DNA of 64,000 nt from Mycobacterium sp. 852013-51886_SCH5428379 (GTDB taxonomy: Bacteria > Actinomycetota > Actinomycetes > Mycobacteriales > Mycobacteriaceae): positions 20,621 through 84,620 of the forward strand of contig NZ_LZSU01000023.1 in assembly GCF_001665575.1 (NCBI RefSeq). Reading direction: 5' to 3'. Of this stretch, positions 1 through 12,553 are shown piece by piece. The notes below the pieces were generated by a model, which worked only from the letters and a program-made list of their open reading frames with translations, was not told the origin of the DNA and searched no databases. The translations under genes and the position numbers were made by a program. Every line of letters starts with the position of its first letter. Within the stretch, counting starts at the first letter, position 1.

Positions 1-687
1 GCCGGGCAGATCGACCCGGACCCGCTGCCCCAGCGTGGCGCTACACCGGCGGTAATCCTCGACCAGGGTGGCATCCACACCGTGGGCGGCCTGCCAGCCG
101 CCGATCCGGGTGGCCAGCGCCTGCAGCAGACTCGTCAGCAGCACCGTCCGATCCAGCACCGGGGAATCCAGTAGCAGCAGCGACGTCGCGGTCGGGACGG
201 GCAACTCGTCGTCGGTCAGCGTCACGTTGAGCCCGATGCCGACGACCACCGCGGTCGCCGGGGTGGCGACCTCGGCCAGAATGCCGGCGAGTTTGCGACC
301 GCCGACCAGAACATCGTTGGGCCACTTCAGTTTCGCGTCGATACCGGTGAGACCGTGCAGCACGTCGGTCACCGCGACCCCGCACAGCAGCGGCAGCCAG
401 CCCCAGCCCTCGACCGGGACCGCGGAGACGTCGACACCAACCGACACCGACAGCTGCGATCCCGCGGGTGCCGACCAGGTCCGGCCGTGCCGGCCGCGGC
501 CCTGGTTCTGGTAGTCCGCGACCAGGACAGCTCCGTCGACGGCCTCGCCGCGGCGGGCACGGTCGACGAGATCGGCGTTGGTGGAACCGGTTTCGCCGAC
601 CACGTCGACCCGGCGCCACGGACCGGTGCCGGTGCGATCACGCAGCGCAGCCACGTCGATGTCGGCTCGCAGTGCTGCGGAATCCAT
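1..687 (-). CDS. birA: Biotin--[acetyl-CoA carboxylase] ligase BirA, 3' end cut by window edge
   Basis: Biotin protein ligase, which makes biotinyl-AMP and transfers biotin to the carboxyl-carrier lysine of acyl-CoA carboxylases. The window encodes AccA3, a likely substrate. The reading frame runs open for 229 codons from ATG 687 to base 1, so the C-terminus is missing. Visible family motifs are the ETGSTN segment, QGRGRHGRTW (biotinyl-AMP loop) and KWPNDVLVGGRKLAGIL with the catalytic lysine. No N-terminal helix-turn-helix is present, so this is a class I ligase without the repressor domain. Its ATG overlaps the fadE25 stop (TGATG), suggesting co-transcription. In M. tuberculosis birA lies beside accD5; here it follows fadE25. 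Confidence 0.93.
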   Translation of the reverse strand, partial: MDSAALRADIDVAALRDRTGTGPWRRVDVVGETGSTNADLVDRARRGEAVDGAVLVADYQNQGRGRHGRTWSAPAGSQLSVSVGVDVSAVPVEGWGWLPLLCGVAVTDVLHGLTGIDAKLKWPNDVLVGGRKLAGILAEVATPATAVVVGIGLNVTLTDDELPVPTATSLLLLDSPVLDRTVLLTSLLQALATRIGGWQAAHGVDATLVEDYRRCSATLGQRVRVDLPG

Positions 688-1853
688 CAACGGAGCAGGG
701 CGCGCGACATGACGACACGCTGGATCTGGTTGGTGCCCTCGTAGATCTGGGTGATCTTGGCGTCGCGCATCATCCGCTCGACCGGGAAGTCGATGGTGTA
801 GCCGGCGCCGCCGAACAGCTGGACCGCATCGGTGGTCACCTCCATCGCGACGTCGGAGGCGAAACACTTGGATGCCGCGGAGATGAAGCCGAGATTCGAC
901 TCACCCCGCTCGGCGCGGGCGGCGGCCGAGTACACCATCAGGCGGGCGGCCTCGACCTTCATCGCCATGTCGGCGAGCATGAACTGCACACCCTGGAAAT
1001 CGCTGATCGTCTTGCCGAACTGCTTGCGCTCCTTGGTGTATGCCAGCGCCGCGTCGACCGCACCCTGGGCGATGCCGACGGCCTGCGCGCCGATCGTCGG
1101 GCGGGTGTGGTCCAGCGTCGCCAGTGCGGTCTTGAAGCCGGTGCCGGGATCACCGATCATCCGGTCGCCGGGGATGCGGCAGTTCTCGAAGTAGAGCTCC
1201 GTCGTCGGCGAACCCTTGATGCCGAGCTTGCGCTCCTTGGGTCCGACGGTGAAACCCTCGTCGTCGATGTGGACCATGAACGCCGAGATGCCGTTGGCGC
1301 CCTTGTCGGGATCGGTCACGGCCATCACGGTGTACCAACTCGACTTGCCGCCGTTGGTGATCCAGGCCTTGGTTCCGTTGAGGATCCAGCCGTCGCCGTC
1401 GGCCTTGGCGCGGGTGCGCATGGACGCCGCGTCGCTGCCGGCCTCCCGCTCGGACAGGGCGTAGGACGCCAGCTTCCCGTCGACGAGGTCGGGCAGCACC
1501 TTCTCCTTCAGGTCGTCGGACCCGCGCAGGATCAGGCCCATGGTGCCGAGTTTGTTGACCGCGGGGATCAGCGACGCCGATGCGTCGACGCGGGCGACCT
1601 CTTCGATCACGATGCACGCCGCCACCGAATCGGCGCCCTGACCGCCGAACTCCTCGGGGATGTGCACGGCGTTGAAGCCCGACGCGTTCAGCGCCTGCAG
1701 GGCTTCCTCCGGAAAGCGCGACTGCTCGTCGACGTCCGCGGCGTGCGGGGCGATCTCCTTTTCGGCCAGCGCCCGGATCGCGCCGCGGAGCTCCTCGTGC
1801 TCCTCCGGCAATTTGAAGACGTCGAACGATGGATCTCCGGCCCAACCAGCCAT
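687..1853 (-). CDS. fadE25: Acyl-CoA dehydrogenase FadE25
   Basis: FAD-dependent acyl-CoA dehydrogenase of 388 aa, catalysing the alpha,beta-desaturation step of beta-oxidation in the cytoplasm. The first family signature is seen as YALSEREAGSDAASM and the second as the QLFGGAGYTIDFPVERMMRD region. The latter is followed by YEGTNQIQR, whose glutamate is the expected catalytic base. Length is typical of the family. The ATG at 1853 follows AGGAGGG, a strong ribosome binding site. The assignment to FadE25 rests on context: it lies immediately downstream of purE/purK, as Rv3274c does in M. tuberculosis. Substrate chain length cannot be read from the sequence. Confidence 0.92.
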   Translation of the reverse strand: MAGWAGDPSFDVFKLPEEHEELRGAIRALAEKEIAPHAADVDEQSRFPEEALQALNASGFNAVHIPEEFGGQGADSVAACIVIEEVARVDASASLIPAVNKLGTMGLILRGSDDLKEKVLPDLVDGKLASYALSEREAGSDAASMRTRAKADGDGWILNGTKAWITNGGKSSWYTVMAVTDPDKGANGISAFMVHIDDEGFTVGPKERKLGIKGSPTTELYFENCRIPGDRMIGDPGTGFKTALATLDHTRPTIGAQAVGIAQGAVDAALAYTKERKQFGKTISDFQGVQFMLADMAMKVEAARLMVYSAAARAERGESNLGFISAASKCFASDVAMEVTTDAVQLFGGAGYTIDFPVERMMRDAKITQIYEGTNQIQRVVMSRALLR

Positions 1854-1882
1854 GATGCCCTCCTAGCTACTCGCCGGTAACT

Positions 1883-2401
1883 TTACTCGCCGTCCGCAGC
1901 GCCGAGCAGTCGGTCCCGCAACGCGGCGTCCTTGTCCAGCACCATCTGTTCCAGATCGGCCTGGAACCGGCTCATCTTCTCGCGCAACGCCCGATCGGCC
2001 GCGCCCAGGATTCGCACGGCGAGCAGTCCGGCGTTGCGGGCGCCGCCGATCGACACGGTCGCGACCGGAACGCCGGCCGGCATCTGCACGATGGACAGCA
2101 GCGAGTCCAGGCCGTCGAGACGTGCCAGCGGGACCGGCACCCCGATCACCGGCAACGGTGTCGCCGACGCCACCATGCCGGGCAGATGTGCCGCACCGCC
2201 CGCCCCGGCGACGATCACCTCGATACCCCGGTCCGCGGCGGTCTGGGCGTAGTCGAGCATGCGGGCCGGGGTGCGGTGGGCCGACACCACACCGACCTCG
2301 AACGGCACCTCGAATTCAGCGAGCGCCTCGGCGGCGTCACTCATCACCGACCAGTCGCTGTCGCTGCCCATGATCAGGCCGACTCTGGGTGTTCCAGCCA
2401 T
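1883..2401 (-). CDS. purE: N5-carboxyaminoimidazole ribonucleotide mutase PurE
   Basis: Class I PurE of 172 aa, converting N5-CAIR made by PurK into CAIR in de novo purine synthesis. Visible motifs are MGSDSDW near the N-terminus, SAHRTP (carrying the catalytic histidine) and [11 protein letters not shown]. The frame is open upstream to 2434. ATG 2401 ([17 protein letters not shown]) is preferred because the conserved fold begins six residues later and this start leaves a 5-base gap after purK rather than an overlap. Same strand and order as purK, so one operon. Confidence 0.93.
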   Translation of the reverse strand: MAGTPRVGLIMGSDSDWSVMSDAAEALAEFEVPFEVGVVSAHRTPARMLDYAQTAADRGIEVIVAGAGGAAHLPGMVASATPLPVIGVPVPLARLDGLDSLLSIVQMPAGVPVATVSIGGARNAGLLAVRILGAADRALREKMSRFQADLEQMVLDKDAALRDRLLGAADGE

Positions 2402-2406
2402 GAAGT

Positions 2407-3597
2407 TCAGTGCCCTTCCCATCCGTCGGTCCACTCCGCGTGGGACAACCAGTGTGCCGCCCGCTCGGCGCGCTCCCGCACCGTTGCCACGTCGTCACCG
2501 GTGACGTTGACGTGGCCGATCTTGCGACCGGGCCGTTCGGACTTGCCGTACAGATGCACCTTGGCGTCGGGGATCCGCCCGAATAGGTGGTGCAGCCGTT
2601 CGTCGGTCGACATCTGCGGGGTGTGCGGTGCGCCCAGCACGTTGGCCATGACCGTCACCGGAGCCAGCAGCGCGGTGTCGCCGAGCGGATAGTCCAGCAC
2701 AGCACGCAGATGCTGTTCGAACTGACCGGTCACCGACCCGTCCATGGTCCAGTGCCCGGAGTTGTGCGGGCGCATGGCCAGCTCGTTGACGAGCAACCCG
2801 CCGTCGGCGGTCTCGAAGAGCTCGACGGCCAGCAGGCCCACCACCCCGAGCTCATCGGCCAGCCGTAGCGCGAGTTCCTGGGCGGCGGCGCCGATCCGAT
2901 CGGGCAGATCCTGCGCGGGCGCCACCACCGTCACACAGATGCCGTCCTGCTGGACCGTCTCCACCACCGGCCACGCCGCGCCCTGCCCGAACGGCGAGCG
3001 GGCCACCAGCGCGGCGAGTTCGCGGTGCATCGCCACCCGTTCCTCGGCCATCACGGCCACGCCGTCGGCCAGATAGCCCGCGACCACGTCGCGGGCCTGG
3101 TCCCGGTCCGGCACCATGACCACGCCACGCCCGTCGTATCCGCCGCGCACGGTCTTGATGACCACGGGACCGCCGACGGCGTCGGAGAACGCCACCACGT
3201 CGTCGACCGAGTCGATCGCGGTGTACCGCGGGACCGGGGCGCCCATCGCCTCGAGCCGCCTGCGCATCGTCAACTTGTCCTGGGCGTGCAGCAGCGCCTC
3301 CGGCGGTGGCGCGACGTTGACGCCCTCGGCCACCAACGCCTCGAGCAGCTCACCCGGCACGTGCTCGTGATCGAACGTCAGCGCCGTGGCTCCTTCGGCA
3401 GCGCGGCGCAGCGCCTCGAGGTCGGTGTGCGAACCGATCACGACGTCCGGGGTGACCCGGGCGGCGGGTTCATCGGCATTGGTGGCCAGCACGCGCAGGG
3501 TCTGGCCGAGCGCGACGGCGGCCTGATGGGTCATGCGGGCCAACTGGCCGCCGCCGATCATGGCGACGACGGGTGGTGTGGTGGGACGACTCGTCAC
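2407..3597 (-). CDS. purK: N5-carboxyaminoimidazole ribonucleotide synthase PurK
   Basis: ATP-grasp carboxylase of 396 aa that adds bicarbonate to AIR at the expense of ATP; its product goes directly to PurE. The N-terminal GGGQLARM is the nucleotide-fold signature. [13 protein letters not shown] is the ATP-grasp lysine/glycine loop, and [13 protein letters not shown] is the C-terminal metal/ATP site. The frame stays open another 120 codons upstream, but that extension crosses the divergent promoter region and part of the opposite gene. The GTG at 3597 ([22 protein letters not shown]) is therefore taken as start. Confidence 0.93.
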   Translation of the reverse strand: MTSRPTTPPVVAMIGGGQLARMTHQAAVALGQTLRVLATNADEPAARVTPDVVIGSHTDLEALRRAAEGATALTFDHEHVPGELLEALVAEGVNVAPPPEALLHAQDKLTMRRRLEAMGAPVPRYTAIDSVDDVVAFSDAVGGPVVIKTVRGGYDGRGVVMVPDRDQARDVVAGYLADGVAVMAEERVAMHRELAALVARSPFGQGAAWPVVETVQQDGICVTVVAPAQDLPDRIGAAAQELALRLADELGVVGLLAVELFETADGGLLVNELAMRPHNSGHWTMDGSVTGQFEQHLRAVLDYPLGDTALLAPVTVMANVLGAPHTPQMSTDERLHHLFGRIPDAKVHLYGKSERPGRKIGHVNVTGDDVATVRERAERAAHWLSHAEWTDGWEGH

Positions 3598-3676
3598 GAC
3601 GCCTATGGTGTCATGACTCGCGCGCCCTCTTGACCAGCGCGTACGCCGCGATGGGACATCGACCCCCGCGGTTCCG

Positions 3677-3682
3677 TAGACT
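3677..3682 (+). promoter_or_regulatory. -10 box of GtrA-family gene
   Basis: TAGACT ends 8 bases before the GTG at 3691 and there is no Shine-Dalgarno sequence, as expected for a leaderless mycobacterial transcript. Confidence 0.5.
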
Positions 3683-3690
3683 TCTTCTTT

Positions 3691-4380
3691 GTGTCCTTTG
3701 CCGATGCGACGATCAAACGGCTGCCCCGGTTCATCCGGCCGTACGCCGAGCAGCACCATGAATTGATCAAGTTCGCCATCGTCGGGGCGACCACGTTCAT
3801 CATCGACTCGGCCATTTTCTTCACCCTGAAGCTGACGATTCTCGAGCCCAAGCCGGTGACGGCGAAGATCATCGCCGGCATCGTCGCGGTCATCGCGTCC
3901 TACATCCTCAACCGCGAGTGGAGCTTCCGCGACCGCGGCGGCCGGGAACGCCACCATGAGGCGTTGCTGTTCTTCGGGGTCAGCGGAGTCGGCGTGCTGC
4001 TGAGCATGGCCCCGCTGTACTTCTCCAGTTACGTCCTCGGTCTGCGCGTACCCGAGGTGTCACTGACCGTGGAGAACATCGCGGACTTCATCTCGGCGTA
4101 CATCATCGGCAACCTGCTGCAGATGGCGTTCCGGTTCTGGGCGTTCCGGCGCTGGGTCTTCCCCGACGAGTTCGCCCGCAACCCGGACAAGGCGCTCGAA
4201 TCGACGCTGACCAGCGGCGGTTTCGCCGAGGCGATGGAGGATCACGTCGAACTGCACGCCCACGATCAGGACCAAGACCGCGGCTCCGGCACCGTCACTC
4301 CCCTGCACCGGCCCGAACGACGCGCCGAACCGGCTCAGCTGGGCGATTCCTCCGACCCCAGGGTGTCGAAGACTTCGTGA
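3691..4380 (+). CDS. GtrA-family membrane protein (Rv3277-like)
   Basis: Integral membrane protein of 229 aa. Four hydrophobic segments lie near residues 25-45, 54-72, 90-112 and 130-150, with NREWSFRDRG after the second, a feature of the GtrA fold. GtrA proteins are small four-helix proteins often linked to polyprenyl-phosphate-sugar translocation. The role of this one is unknown. The last 60 or so residues are hydrophilic and His/Asp-rich (HVELHAHDQDQDR). Position between purK and the PH-domain gene matches Rv3277. The 3' end overlaps the convergent PH-domain gene by 46 bases. Confidence 0.8.
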   Translation: MSFADATIKRLPRFIRPYAEQHHELIKFAIVGATTFIIDSAIFFTLKLTILEPKPVTAKIIAGIVAVIASYILNREWSFRDRGGRERHHEALLFFGVSGVGVLLSMAPLYFSSYVLGLRVPEVSLTVENIADFISAYIIGNLLQMAFRFWAFRRWVFPDEFARNPDKALESTLTSGGFAEAMEDHVELHAHDQDQDRGSGTVTPLHRPERRAEPAQLGDSSDPRVSKTS

Positions 4381-4853
4381 TACAGCAGTGAGTGCACGCG
4401 TTCCACCTGCGGAATGTCGTCGAACTCCAGCGGATCCTGTGCCGCCGATTCAATGATCAGAGTGCCGGTGCGCAGGATTCGGTCCACGAGTCCGTGCCGG
4501 AACTCCACGCTGTTGATCCGTGCCAGCGGAATGTCGATACCTGCGCGCGTGACCAGCCCGTGCCGGTACATCACCCGCCGGTCGGTGAGCACGAAATGGG
4601 TGGTCCACCAGTTGAGGAACGGCCACACCGCCAGCCAGCCCACGAGCACCAGCCAAATCACGACGACGACGAGGAAGACGACGTTCTTCGCGCCGGTCTC
4701 CCAGGCGAGCGTGTTGACGTAGCCCGCGACGAACGCGGCGGCCGCGCTCGCCAGCAGCAGCACCAGAATCGGACCCGTCAACCGACCCCAGTGGGGGTGG
4801 CGGTGCAACACCACCTGTTCGCCCCTGGCCAGCACGTTCTCCGGATATCCCAC
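4335..4853 (-). CDS. Membrane protein with bacterial PH (bPH2) domain (Rv3278c-like)
   Basis: Protein of 172 aa with two transmembrane helices (about residues 27-47 and 57-80). A C-terminal bacterial PH-like domain follows, recognised from FVLTDRRVMYRHGLV and IPLARINSVEFRHG, the typical DUF304/bPH2 core. Function is not established; such domains probably act in membrane or protein binding. The GTG at 4853 is 6 bases after TAGAGT with no Shine-Dalgarno, a leaderless arrangement. It is convergent with and overlaps the GtrA gene. Order agrees with Rv3278c of M. tuberculosis. Confidence 0.8.
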   Translation of the reverse strand: MGYPENVLARGEQVVLHRHPHWGRLTGPILVLLLASAAAAFVAGYVNTLAWETGAKNVVFLVVVVIWLVLVGWLAVWPFLNWWTTHFVLTDRRVMYRHGLVTRAGIDIPLARINSVEFRHGLVDRILRTGTLIIESAAQDPLEFDDIPQVERVHSLLYHEVFDTLGSEESPS

Positions 4854-4859
4854 GGCAGC

Positions 4860-4865
4860 ACTCTA
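4860..4865 (-). promoter_or_regulatory. -10 box of PH-domain gene
   Basis: On the minus strand TAGAGT is followed by GCTGCC and then the GTG start, a TANNNT-N6-start leaderless pattern. Confidence 0.5.
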
Positions 4866-4916
4866 CTGAGCAGACCGGCCGAAGTGGTGATCTTGAGCGG
4901 TTCTCGACACCGGTGA

Positions 4917-6605
<1,689 letters not shown>

Positions 6606-6642
6606 TGCCCCGTACTTCCGTCGGCTAAGGAGCACCACGCAC

Positions 6643-6921
6643 ATGTCGCAGGACACCGACATCACCGAGGTCAGTGACCACCGTCAGCTGACCATCGATC
6701 TGCCGGCTCCGCCGGACCCGCACATCCACATCGTCAAGGGCGCGCCCACCGATGAGGAGGTGGCGGCCCTGGCCGCCGTGCTGGCGGGCGCCGGCGGGGG
6801 CCGCGGCGAACCGGGTCCGCAGGAGTTCAACCCCTGGGGTCACCCAGTAGACAAGCTGCGCTATGACGTGACGAGCTGGCAGCGGGTGACGCTGATGGAG
6901 CGGACCCACCTGAGGCGTTGA
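6643..6921 (+). CDS. accE5: Acyl-CoA carboxylase epsilon subunit AccE5
   Basis: Small subunit of 92 aa that in actinobacteria binds and stimulates the AccA3-AccD5 complex. The sequence has the family pattern of a disordered N-terminus, the stretch [20 protein letters not shown], and a C-terminal segment around [19 protein letters not shown]. The ATG at 6643 follows AAGGAGC. It lies 37 bases after accD5 as in Rv3280-Rv3281. Confidence 0.9.
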   Translation: MSQDTDITEVSDHRQLTIDLPAPPDPHIHIVKGAPTDEEVAALAAVLAGAGGGRGEPGPQEFNPWGHPVDKLRYDVTSWQRVTLMERTHLRR

Positions 6922-6949
6922 TGAGCGCTTGCGCGAAGAACATCGGTTG

Positions 6950-7591
6950 ATGAGGCTGGTCCTGGCCTCCGCGTCGTCCGGTCGGCTGCGGGTGCTCCGG
7001 CATGCCGGGGCCGACCCCCTGGTGATCGTGTCGGGGGTCGACGAGGACGCGATCATCGCTGCGCTGGGGGCCGATGCGCAGCCCGATCAGGTGGTGGGCG
7101 CGCTCGCCGCCGCAAAGGCGGCCGACGTGGTCGACCGGTTGCCTGCCGACGTGGCGGCGGACTGCGTGATCATCGGCTGCGATTCGATGTTGTGGCTGGA
7201 CGGCCGGTTGAGCGGTAAGCCGGGCACGCCGACCGCCGCGCGGGCGCAGTGGCAGGTGATGGCCGGCCGCACCGGCGAGCTGTACACCGGCCATGCCGTC
7301 GTCCGTGTGCGCGACGGGGTCGCCGTGCGACGGGAACTCGAGTCGGCGGTCACCCGGGTGCGATTCGGCGAACCGACGGCCGACGACCTCAGCGACTACA
7401 TCGACAGTGGCGAACCTCTCGGTGTGGCAGGCGCATTCACTCTCGACGGTCTGGGCGGCTGGTTCGTCGACGGCATCGACGGTGATCCGTCGAACGTCAT
7501 CGGCCTGAGTCTGCCCCTGGTACGACGGATGCTGGCCCGGGCGGACATTGCGGTGCCGCGGCTGTGGTCGCCTTCGCCGCCTGCGCCCTGA
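6950..7591 (+). CDS. maf: Maf-like nucleoside triphosphate pyrophosphatase
   Basis: House-cleaning nucleotide pyrophosphatase of 213 aa. Maf proteins hydrolyse non-canonical or modified NTPs (m7GTP, dTTP, UTP classes) to the monophosphate. The N-terminal [16 protein letters not shown] is the nucleotide-binding motif (usually S-x-S-x-R-R). [19 protein letters not shown] carries the catalytic aspartate and following Lys, and [12 protein letters not shown] is the C-terminal motif. ATG 6950 is preferred over a TTG at 6929 because the conserved RLVLASAS begins at once. It follows accE5 by 28 bases, as Rv3282 does. Confidence 0.88.
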   Translation: MRLVLASASSGRLRVLRHAGADPLVIVSGVDEDAIIAALGADAQPDQVVGALAAAKAADVVDRLPADVAADCVIIGCDSMLWLDGRLSGKPGTPTAARAQWQVMAGRTGELYTGHAVVRVRDGVAVRRELESAVTRVRFGEPTADDLSDYIDSGEPLGVAGAFTLDGLGGWFVDGIDGDPSNVIGLSLPLVRRMLARADIAVPRLWSPSPPAP

Positions 7592-7600
7592 ACTGGGCGG

Positions 7601-7606
7601 TAGGCT
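7601..7606 (+). promoter_or_regulatory. -10 box of sseA
   Basis: TAGGCT ends 7 bases before GTG 7614 in the 22-base gap after maf. This suggests an internal promoter giving a leaderless sseA-sufE transcript. Confidence 0.5.
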
Positions 7607-7613
7607 CTGCAGT

Positions 7614-8510
7614 GTGTCGCTGCCACCAGATCCCAGCCCGAAACTCCAGGAATACGCCCACCCCGAACGGCTGGTGACATCCGATTGGCTGGCCAGCAAT
7701 CTGGGCCGCCCCGGTCTGGCCATCGTGGAATCCGACGAGGACGTCCTGCTCTACGACACCGGCCACATTCCCGGTGCGGTCAAGATCGACTGGCACGTCG
7801 ACCTCAACGACCCGAACGTGCGCGACTACATCACCGGTGAGCAGTTCGCCGAGCTGATGGACCGCAAGGGCATCTCGCGCGACGACACCGTCGTCATCTA
7901 CGGCGACAAGAGCAACTGGTGGGCGGCGTACGCCCTGTGGGTGTTCACCCTGTTCGGCCATCCGGACGTCCGACTGCTCGACGGCGGCCGCGATCTGTGG
8001 ATTTCCGACGGCCGCGACACCACACTCGACGTGCCGAGCAAGACGTCCAGCGGCTACCCCGTGGTGCAGCGCGACGACGCGCCGATTCGCGCCTTCCGTG
8101 AGGACGTGCTGAAGGTCCTCGGCACCCAACCGCTCATCGACGTGCGGTCACCGGCGGAGTACACCGGCGAGCGCACGCACATGCCCGACTATCCGGAAGA
8201 GGGCGCACTGCGGGGCGGCCACATCCCGACCGCCCGCTCGATCCCGTGGGGTAAGGCCGCCCGCGACAACGGACAGTTCCGCACCCGCGCCGAGCTCGAG
8301 GAGCTCTACGGCTTCCTGTCCCCCGACGACCGCACCGTCGTCTACTGCCGCATCGGCGAGCGCTCCAGCCACACCTGGTTCGTGCTGACGCATCTGCTCG
8401 GCCTGCCGGGTGTACGCAACTACGACGGCTCCTGGACAGAGTGGGGCAACGCGGTCCGGGTGCCCGTCACCGTCGGCCCCGATCCGGGTGAGGCCCCCGG
8501 CTCCGCATGA
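7614..8510 (+). CDS. sseA: Thiosulfate/3-mercaptopyruvate sulfurtransferase SseA
   Basis: Two-domain rhodanese of 298 aa. The N-terminal domain (about 20-140) is the inactive half. The C-terminal domain (about 155-290) holds the catalytic cysteine C245 in the loop [11 protein letters not shown]. The loop is longer and acidic compared with classic rhodanese and is typical of the mycobacterial SseA type. GTG 7614 ([20 protein letters not shown]) aligns with the N-terminus of M. tuberculosis SseA; further upstream codons overlap maf. It overlaps the SufE-like gene by ATGA. A sulfur-transfer partnership between the two is likely. Confidence 0.93.
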   Translation: MSLPPDPSPKLQEYAHPERLVTSDWLASNLGRPGLAIVESDEDVLLYDTGHIPGAVKIDWHVDLNDPNVRDYITGEQFAELMDRKGISRDDTVVIYGDKSNWWAAYALWVFTLFGHPDVRLLDGGRDLWISDGRDTTLDVPSKTSSGYPVVQRDDAPIRAFREDVLKVLGTQPLIDVRSPAEYTGERTHMPDYPEEGALRGGHIPTARSIPWGKAARDNGQFRTRAELEELYGFLSPDDRTVVYCRIGERSSHTWFVLTHLLGLPGVRNYDGSWTEWGNAVRVPVTVGPDPGEAPGSA

Positions 8511-8935
8511 GCATGGCCCCGTCGCTCCCTGAGCCGCTGGCTGAGGTCGTGTCCGAGTTCCAGGAGGTGGACGGACAGGACAAGCTCCGGCTACTCCTCG
8601 AGTTCGCCGACGAATTGCCCGCGCTCCCAGCCGATCTCGAAGAGGCGGCGATGGAACCCGTGCCGGAGTGCCAGTCGCCGCTGTTCCTGCGCGTCGACGA
8701 CAGCGATCGCGAACAGGTGCGGCTGTACTTCAGCGCCCCGGTCCAGGCGCCGACCACGCGCGGTTTCGCCGCGATCCTCGCCACGGGACTGGACAGTCAG
8801 CCGGCGGCCGACATCCTCGCGGTGCCCGACGACTTCTACACCGCACTGGGCCTCGGAGCGCTCATCAGTCCCCTGCGCCTGCGCGGGATGTCGGCGATGT
8901 TGACCCGCATCAAACGGCACCTGCGCGACGACTGA
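8507..8935 (+). CDS. SufE-family cysteine desulfuration protein (Rv3284-like)
   Basis: SufE-fold protein of 142 aa. SufE proteins accept persulfide sulfur from a partner enzyme onto a conserved cysteine, seen here as C55 in VPECQSPLF. The C-terminal [23 protein letters not shown] is also typical (usually ...SPxRxNGLxxML). Translational coupling with sseA (ATGA) suggests that SseA is its sulfur donor, rather than SufS, which is not in this window. Confidence 0.88.
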   Translation: MSMAPSLPEPLAEVVSEFQEVDGQDKLRLLLEFADELPALPADLEEAAMEPVPECQSPLFLRVDDSDREQVRLYFSAPVQAPTTRGFAAILATGLDSQPAADILAVPDDFYTALGLGALISPLRLRGMSAMLTRIKRHLRDD

Positions 8936-10861
<1,926 letters not shown>

Positions 10862-10878
10862 TCCCGAACGAACCGATG

Positions 10879-10910
10879 ATCCGGCGCAGCCCCTCGGGGC
10901 TGCGCCGGAT
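10879..10910 (+). terminator. Terminator after accA3
   Basis: A perfect 14-base-pair stem (ATCCGGCGCAGCCC with its complement) closed by a CTCG loop, followed by TTCTATTGT, starting 18 bases after the accA3 stop. Confidence 0.85.
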
Positions 10911-11510
10911 TCTATTGTGCCCACCCCGTGGCGGCCGGCCGCCGACGACGTTGCTGCGTCTCTCAGGTTCACCCCTGACCGGTCCCGGTCGACGATTGGG
11001 CGGCCCGACTCGAGTCCGTCTGAGCCACCCGAATCCGGCTCGCGTCAGCAAAGCCGAATTACGCGAAGTGCCCCGACGTCGGGTTTACACGTGTCAATTG
11101 TTGCCATACCGACGCGGTTGCCCACGGATGGGAGTGGTGTCCCACAATCCGTCGCGCCACGCCCCCATGCCGATCATCGACGCCGCGGCAGTGCCCACTA
11201 GGTCTTTCAAGGCGCGTGTGACGCACCGGCGGGGCATCCGCGCCAGCGGTCGACGCAGTCCGTGAAGCCGTGCCCGGACCGCGCGCCGGTTCGACCGGTT
11301 GTTTGCCAGATCAACACCCGCGTCAATACGAAATCGCGCCAGCGAAGTCCATTGCTGGGCCCCGCCTCGGCATAAGTCCACGTCTTGACGCTAGTGTTAA
11401 TATCTAAGTTTGGTCAGTTGTTGCTCAGCTTTTTCTCATGTACAGTTTGCTGCACAGAGTGAAAGGCCGGAGGCGCGAAAGGGACAAATCGCCTCGCCTT
11501 TGGGGGGAGC
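10911..11510. other. Gene-free stretch between accA3 and the phosphonate cluster
   Basis: About 600 bases with no frame that looks coding. The longest frame (minus, 11094-11381) is arginine-rich, lacks a ribosome binding site and matches no family I know. The segment 11380-11460 is clearly more AT-rich than its surroundings (TTAATATCTAAGTTTGG and nearby). It marks the left junction of the block inserted between accA3 and sigF. I see no direct repeat, tRNA or integrase remnant. Confidence 0.6.
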
Positions 11511-11545
11511 GGCCCCGCCCTCCGGCCAAGCCGGAGGGCGGGGCC
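11511..11545 (-). terminator. Hairpin ending the phosphonate operon
   Basis: A perfect 16-base-pair GC-rich stem (GGCCCCGCCCTCCGGC and its complement) with a 3-base loop, 15 bases beyond the stop of the minus-strand alcohol dehydrogenase. No T-run follows, as is common in mycobacteria. It may also stop reading from the left. Confidence 0.75.
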
Positions 11546-11560
11546 ACCTCATTTTCAGGG

Positions 11561-12553
11561 TCAGGGCGCAACTGCGGCGCGCAGGATGCCGGCCGGTGGC
11601 ACTGCCAGCGCCTCGTAGATCGCCTCGAGCGGAACCGGATCGGACACCACATCACGCCACGGGTACTCGCCTCGGGTGCGGTTGAGGAACATGAGTGCCT
11701 CCCGGAGATGACGCGGCTCGTAATTGTGCACACCGGTGATCGTCAACCAGCGGCGCACCATCGTCTCCGGGTCGACGATCAGAGACGGACAGGGCAGCAC
11801 CGACCCCGCCAGCACCAGCACCCCGCCGACGTCCAGCCGTCCCAATGCGCCGGCCACGGCGACCGTGGCTCCCGAGAAATCGATGGCGACGTCCACCGCG
11901 CCCCCGCTATCGGCGATCGCCCCGAACCGCGTGGCCGTGCCGACCCGCACCGCGTCCGGATCACTGATCCACACGTCTGCGCCGGCCGCGGCACACGCCG
12001 CAGCCGCTGTGACACCGAGCATCCCCGCCCCGCAGATCAGCACCCGGCGGCCGGTCAGCGGTCCCGCCGCCTCCAAAGTCGCCATGACGGTCGCGGTGGC
12101 GCACCCCGCAGGCGCGGCCACCCGGTCGTCCAGGCCGTCCGGGACGCGTTCGACCGCCACCCCCGTGGGAAGCACGACGTGCTGGGCGTAAGCGCCCGAC
12201 AGCGGCCAGGCGCCCTCGAACGGCTCATGGCCGGCCTTGCGCACCACCTCGCACTTGGCGCTGCGTCCCGCTCGGCAGCGGGCGCAGCTCCCGCACGACG
12301 CGGTCACCGACCACACCACCCGGTGCCCGATCGCCAGACCCGGGTGGGCACCGGGGTCAACGACGTCGCCGACGGCCTCGTGTCCGAGCACCGAGGGGGC
12401 CGGACCGGCGCGACGCCCCTCGACCGTGTGCAGATCGCTGCCGCAGACGGTCGCCAGCCGCACGCGCACCAGGGCAGAACCGTCGCTGCGAGTCGGCAGC
12501 GGGACCGTCCGCAGTTGCACCCCATCGCCGGTCCAGACCGCGGCCCTCGTCAC
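11561..12553 (-). CDS. Zinc-dependent alcohol dehydrogenase of the phosphonate cluster
   Basis: Medium-chain dehydrogenase of 330 aa. Catalytic zinc ligands are suggested by C37 (ATVCGSDLH) and H58-E59 (LGHEAVG). The structural zinc is suggested by four cysteines C87, C90, C93 and C101 (CGSCARCRAGRSAKC). The Rossmann motif ICGAGMLGV follows. It matches the group of dehydrogenases found in phosphonate catabolism operons (TIGRFAM name HpnZ-proposed), whose substrate is not known. GTG 12553 overlaps the phnE stop (GTGA), making it the last gene of phnX-like/phnD/phnC/phnE/adh. A role on a phosphonate-derived alcohol or aldehyde is inferred only. Confidence 0.85.
   Translation of the reverse strand: MTRAAVWTGDGVQLRTVPLPTRSDGSALVRVRLATVCGSDLHTVEGRRAGPAPSVLGHEAVGDVVDPGAHPGLAIGHRVVWSVTASCGSCARCRAGRSAKCEVVRKAGHEPFEGAWPLSGAYAQHVVLPTGVAVERVPDGLDDRVAAPAGCATATVMATLEAAGPLTGRRVLICGAGMLGVTAAAACAAAGADVWISDPDAVRVGTATRFGAIADSGGAVDVAIDFSGATVAVAGALGRLDVGGVLVLAGSVLPCPSLIVDPETMVRRWLTITGVHNYEPRHLREALMFLNRTRGEYPWRDVVSDPVPLEAIYEALAVPPAGILRAAVAP

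Noticed and set aside
3598..3957. 120-codon N-terminal extension of purK
   Set aside because: It crosses the divergent promoter and the opposite GtrA gene; the ATP-grasp fold starts just after GTG 3597.
11094..11381. Minus-strand frame of 95 codons in the gap after accA3
   Set aside because: Arg-rich, no ribosome binding site, no recognisable family, and no GC bias pattern that marks a gene.
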